Source: Colimorpha_A sp964630635
GTDB taxonomy: Bacteria; Bacillota; Clostridia; Oscillospirales; CAG-272
NCBI GenBank assembly: GCA_964630635.1
Contig: CAZVVM010000079.1
Span: forward strand, 1-8,339
DNA length: 8,339 nt
Direction: 5' to 3'
Below, piece by piece: positions 5,284-8,339 of the stretch (positions within the stretch are counted from its first letter, which is position 1; each line of letters opens with the position of its first letter). Below the pieces are notes generated by a model. That model did not search any database, was not told where the DNA came from, and saw nothing but the letters and a program-made list of their open reading frames with translations. A program made the translations under genes and the position numbers.

Positions 5284-5324
5284 AATATTGTGAGGTTACC
5301 AAGATTTTGATGTGATTTCGATGA

Positions 5325-6515
5325 TTATTTCAGCGTATTGAGTATTTCAAAGAAATCGGGGAAGGATTTACTTACTGCCTCACAGCCGTCGATCTCGCCG
5401 CCGACAAGGGAAAGGATAACGGCAGACGCCATAACGATTCTGTGGTCGTTATGACCGCAGAGCGGTTCTTTGGGGGCGGTGAGCAAATCGGGGGCGGTGA
5501 CTGTTATTTCGTTATCGCCGACGGTGACGGGTACGCCGAGCTTACGCAGCTCTGACGCCATTGCTTCGCCTCTATCTGATTCCTTGATCTTCAGGCGGTC
5601 GGTATTTATTAGGCGGACGCCGTTTAGCGCCGAGGCGGTTGCCATAAGGATAGGGGCAAGGTCGGGGCAGTCCGACACGTCTATTGTCGGGCAGGTGCGT
5701 GAGAGCTTGCCGAGCAGCTTTATTATGACCTCGTCGCCCTGAAGCGAATGACGGCGCAGACTGTCGATTTCGATGTCCGAGCCGAGCGTATTGAGCGCGA
5801 GGAAGAATGCGGCGTTTGACCAGTCTCCCTCAACTTCACACTCGATCGGCTTATATTTCTGCCCGCCGGGGATTATTATTTTATCGTCCTCGGTGACCTC
5901 GACGCGGATGCCGAACTCTTTAAGCGCTTCGACGGTCATTGCGATATACGATGCCGACATAACGGGCGGTATCAGCTCAATTACGCTGAAGCCGTCACAG
6001 AGGGGAAGCGCGAACATAAGTCCGCTTATAAACTGGCTCGACACGTCGCCGCGCAGGCGGAAATGTCCGCTCGTTATCGGCCCCTTGACAGTGAGGTCGT
6101 TTTCGGTCAGTATATAGTCCATTCCTTGAGAGACGCATATTTCTTCATACGGCTCAAGGGGACGCGACATCAGACGCTCGCTTCCGTTTAAGGTCGCTTC
6201 CTTATCGGAGAGCAGACATATCGGAACGAAAAAGCGGAGTGTGCTTCCGCTTTCGCGGCAGTTGAGGACTGCTTCTTCTCGGTTTTTCGGATTACAGCCG
6301 ACGACGGTTACGGTGTCGCCGTTCTTTTCGACTGTTGCGCCGAGCGCCTTTATGCAGTCGACGGTCGCCTTCATATCCTCCGATTCGGAAATGCCGCGTA
6401 TAACGCTTTTTCCGTCCGCGAGTGCGGCGCAGATGAGCCGTCTGTGCGCGGCGCTTTTTGAGGGCGGTGCGGATATTTGCCCCGAGTAGGTTGTTTTTTC
6501 TATCTGTATTTTCAT
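5325..6515 (-). CDS. aroA: 3-phosphoshikimate 1-carboxyvinyltransferase (EPSP synthase)
   Basis: AroA joins phosphoenolpyruvate to shikimate-3-phosphate (EC 2.5.1.19), the penultimate step to chorismate. The 396-residue product shows the expected sites in order: PPSKSAAHRRL with K20, S21, R25; ESGSTLRF (88-95) for the PEP-binding loop; SSQFISGL (159-166); SDCPDLAP with catalytic D285; KIKESDRGEAMASELRKLG with K311, E312, R315; HNDHR (355-359); and SKSFPDF with K383. Relative to E. coli, Gly96 is kept (G90) while Thr97 is Ser and Pro101 is Phe. The ATG overlaps the stop of the upstream fusion gene as ATGA, and the ribosome site is weak (GAAAG), so translation is probably coupled. No clear terminator follows; the next elements are the small gap and repeat copy 2. 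Confidence 0.97.
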   Translation of the reverse strand: MKIQIEKTTYSGQISAPPSKSAAHRRLICAALADGKSVIRGISESEDMKATVDCIKALGATVEKNGDTVTVVGCNPKNREEAVLNCRESGSTLRFFVPICLLSDKEATLNGSERLMSRPLEPYEEICVSQGMDYILTENDLTVKGPITSGHFRLRGDVSSQFISGLMFALPLCDGFSVIELIPPVMSASYIAMTVEALKEFGIRVEVTEDDKIIIPGGQKYKPIECEVEGDWSNAAFFLALNTLGSDIEIDSLRRHSLQGDEVIIKLLGKLSRTCPTIDVSDCPDLAPILMATASALNGVRLINTDRLKIKESDRGEAMASELRKLGVPVTVGDNEITVTAPDLLTAPKEPLCGHNDHRIVMASAVILSLVGGEIDGCEAVSKSFPDFFEILNTLK

Positions 6516-7762
6516 TGTTTGTCTTTCAGAAGCTTGATTATACTTGACGCGACCTCGGCAACGGTTCCGTTACCGTCGACCGCGTTGTCGCAGACCGACG
6601 TATATATCGGGTATCTGTCCTCGTAGCGGCGGCGAAGGGAATCCATATCGCCCGAAAGAGGACGGTCGGGGGTCGGGGTGAGATTGTTTAGGGATCGGTC
6701 GATGAATATAAGGCGTCCGTTTGCCTTCAGCATATCGACGTTTTCCTCGCGGATTACGGCGCCTCCGCCCGTTGCGATGACTGCGTTCCAGATTCCGCTT
6801 GACAGCTTCTTTATTGATTTCGTTTCGAGATAGCGGAAATGCGTCTCTCCGTAGCGCAGGAAAATTTCGGGGATAGACATTTTCGCCTCCTCCGCTATCG
6901 GCTCGTCGCTGTCGTAAAAATGACGGCGCAGAGTCACGGAGAGCGCCTTGCCTATGCTTGATTTTCCGCAGGACGGCATACCGACGAGGACGATGTTTTC
7001 CTTTTCGAGAAGCACCTCGTTATATATGCGGTCGCAAAGCTCCGTCGGAGCTTCGGTATCGAAGAAATAACCGTAAGCGGCAACTGCCTGCGAAACAAGC
7101 ATATAAAGACCGCCCTCGGCAGGGATTCCGAGCTTCTTTGCCTGACGGACAAGCGGCGTGCGGAGCGGATTATATATTGCGTCGATGACGCCCGAAAGCT
7201 GACCGAAGGACGTCAGGTCTATCGGGCTTTCAAAATCGTTCGGATACATTCCGACGGGGGTGCAGTTGATGATGAACGAAGCGTCGCAGTGAAGCTCAAC
7301 AGCTTCATCGTAAGTAACCGTTTCTTCGGTTTTAGTACGGCTGACCGAAATTGTTTCCTCTGCCCCGAGGTCGCGCGCTACGACCTTTGCCGTGACTGCC
7401 GTTCCGCCCGTTCCGAGAATAAGCACCTTGCCGTGGAGTTTCCTACCGTCCGTTACGCGCATAATGAGACGCGACATTCCTATGTAATCGGTATTATAGC
7501 CGTAAAGCTTTCCGTTACGGTTTACGACGGTATTGACCGCACCTATTTTTTTCGCTTCCTCGCTTATTTGGTCAAGGTATGGAATGACTTCCTTTTTATA
7601 TGGGATCGTTACGTTTATACCCGCAAAGTCCTTTTCGGTCATAAATGCGCCGATCTGCTCCTTATTAAGCTCGACAAGCTCGTAGGGGTAGTTGCCTAAT
7701 TTTTGATGGATCTCGGGGGAAAAGCTATGTGTGAGTTTTTCACCTATAAGTCCGTATTTCAT
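6512..7762 (-). CDS. aroE-aroK: Fused shikimate dehydrogenase-shikimate kinase
   Basis: One 416-residue reading frame carries two enzymes. Residues 1-250 are NADP-dependent shikimate dehydrogenase (EC 1.1.1.25): THSFSPEIH with S13/S15, NVTIPYKK with catalytic K56, NTD with D92, the dinucleotide loop GTGGTA (117-122), SRTK (141-144) suited to NADP phosphate, NCTPVGMYP (166-174), and Q225 in LVSQA. After only a few linker residues, 257-416 are shikimate kinase (EC 2.7.1.71): Walker A GMPSCGKS (261-268), DSD (284-286), R310 in ETHFRYLE, TGGG (331-334), the lid DRPL with R367, and RYPIY with R383. All key residues of both halves are present, so both should be active in sequence. The start is the ATG within the aroC stop (ATGA); AAAGGA (7768-7773) lies five bases upstream. 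A frame error joining two genes is unlikely because domain ends fit cleanly. Confidence 0.95.
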   Translation of the reverse strand: MKYGLIGEKLTHSFSPEIHQKLGNYPYELVELNKEQIGAFMTEKDFAGINVTIPYKKEVIPYLDQISEEAKKIGAVNTVVNRNGKLYGYNTDYIGMSRLIMRVTDGRKLHGKVLILGTGGTAVTAKVVARDLGAEETISVSRTKTEETVTYDEAVELHCDASFIINCTPVGMYPNDFESPIDLTSFGQLSGVIDAIYNPLRTPLVRQAKKLGIPAEGGLYMLVSQAVAAYGYFFDTEAPTELCDRIYNEVLLEKENIVLVGMPSCGKSSIGKALSVTLRRHFYDSDEPIAEEAKMSIPEIFLRYGETHFRYLETKSIKKLSSGIWNAVIATGGGAVIREENVDMLKANGRLIFIDRSLNNLTPTPDRPLSGDMDSLRRRYEDRYPIYTSVCDNAVDGNGTVAEVASSIIKLLKDKQ

Positions 7763-8339
7763 ATATTTCCTTTCGGCGCGTTTCCGTCGCGCGTGTAGAT
7801 TAGGTCAAGAAGTGTGAGTGCTGTTACGGCGTTTACTACCGACGCCGCGCGGTGTACGATGCAGGGGTCGTGTCTGCCGTGAACCGAGAGCGTTTTATCC
7901 TCGCCATGAGCGAGGTCGACGGTCGACTGCTCTTTTGCTATTGACGGCGTCGGCTTGACGGTTACCGTGAAGGTTATCGGCATACCGTTTGTTATACCGC
8001 CGTTTATGCCGCCGTTATTGTTCGTTTTCGTGACGATTTTGCCGTTTTCGTAAGCGAAGGCGTCGTTTGCCTCGCTTCCGCGAAGGACGCCGAATTTTTC
8101 ACCCAGTCCGAAGCCGACGGCTTTAACTGCGGGGATCGAGAAAAGTGCGTGAGAGAGCATGCCCTCGCAGGTATCGAACCACGGCTCGCCGTAGCCGCCG
8201 TTCATTCCGATGACGGCAGTTTCGAGCACGCCGCCAATGCTGTCGAGGTCGGCTCTCGCTTTTTCTATCTCGGCTTTCATTTCCTCGCCCGAGCTTTCGG
8301 AAAGGACGGGGAACACCTTATCGGAAAGGTATGCTATAT
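7759..8339 (-). CDS. aroC: Chorismate synthase, C-terminal part (5' end outside window)
   Basis: AroC converts EPSP to chorismate using reduced FMN (EC 4.2.3.5). The frame is open to the window edge; a GTG at 8314-8316 is an internal valine, with AYLSDK encoded before it. About 192 residues are visible, roughly the last half of a usual 350-390-residue protein. Family marks are GFGLGEKFGVLRGSEANDAF, NNNGGINGGITNGMPI, VKPTPSI, and GRHDPCIVHRA with the conserved Arg-His-Asp. The N-terminal GNSHG and RPGHAD-type regions lie outside. The stop overlaps the next start as ATGA, showing a compact operon in which the last pathway enzyme is encoded before the earlier ones. Confidence 0.96.
   Translation of the reverse strand, partial: IAYLSDKVFPVLSESSGEEMKAEIEKARADLDSIGGVLETAVIGMNGGYGEPWFDTCEGMLSHALFSIPAVKAVGFGLGEKFGVLRGSEANDAFAYENGKIVTKTNNNGGINGGITNGMPITFTVTVKPTPSIAKEQSTVDLAHGEDKTLSVHGRHDPCIVHRAASVVNAVTALTLLDLIYTRDGNAPKGNI

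Larger units (their letters stand above)
4862..5324. other. Intergenic region between aroA and efp
   Basis: These 463 bases hold no credible gene. They contain the efp promoter, an AT-rich stretch (about 4912-5040) with the plus-strand promoter, two perfect hairpins, and repeat copy 2. An octamer TCGTGATT occurs twice (4973-4980 and 4999-5006). I see no terminator for the aro operon here. Confidence 0.7.

Noticed and set aside
7289..7699. Plus-strand frame of 136 codons opposite the aroE half of the fusion
   Set aside because: It is antisense to a gene with intact motifs, and has no family resemblance or start signal.

Overview
The window reads as chromosomal DNA of a Clostridia-type bacterium (Bacillota, probably an uncultured gut or rumen member of the Oscillospirales or a relative). 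The signs are strong GGAGG-type Shine-Dalgarno sites, a clostridial-type EF-P followed by a CD1247-N-terminal-domain protein, a lipoprotein with a typical Gram-positive signal peptide, and roughly 50% GC. The taxonomic placement is an inference from gene content. No rRNA, tRNA, CRISPR array or insertion sequence was seen. Every convincing gene lies on the minus strand, so transcription runs from high to low coordinates.

From 8339 down to 5325 is a tightly packed shikimate-pathway operon: the C-terminal part of chorismate synthase (aroC, cut by the window edge), a fused shikimate dehydrogenase-shikimate kinase, and EPSP synthase (aroA). Adjacent genes overlap by ATGA. The three reading frames cover the last four steps from 3-dehydroshikimate to chorismate. 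No clear terminator follows aroA.

From 5324 to 4862 is an intergenic stretch. It holds one copy of a structured GC-rich repeat, two perfect small hairpins, a near-consensus promoter facing right (away from every gene), and a near-consensus promoter facing left into efp. The region 4861-3895 holds efp, then a hairpin with a T-tract, then a small CD1247-type protein with an unusual Cys/Asp/Glu-rich tail. Immediately after that gene lies a second copy of the repeat (3740-3876), a further hairpin, and another terminator-like hairpin sitting just before the next ribosome binding site.

From 3579 to 1 are genes linked to carbohydrate use: a secreted lipoprotein with a GH123/DUF4091-type catalytic region, the 4-alpha-glucanotransferase MalQ, and the first 115 codons of an AT-rich DUF559 nuclease-like gene that runs off the left edge.

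The most interesting material is non-coding. The two repeat copies share ends and differ by compensatory changes in two predicted helices. One of them sits downstream of an orphan plus-strand promoter. Two genes also have an intrinsic-terminator-like hairpin squeezed between the upstream gene and their own Shine-Dalgarno site.
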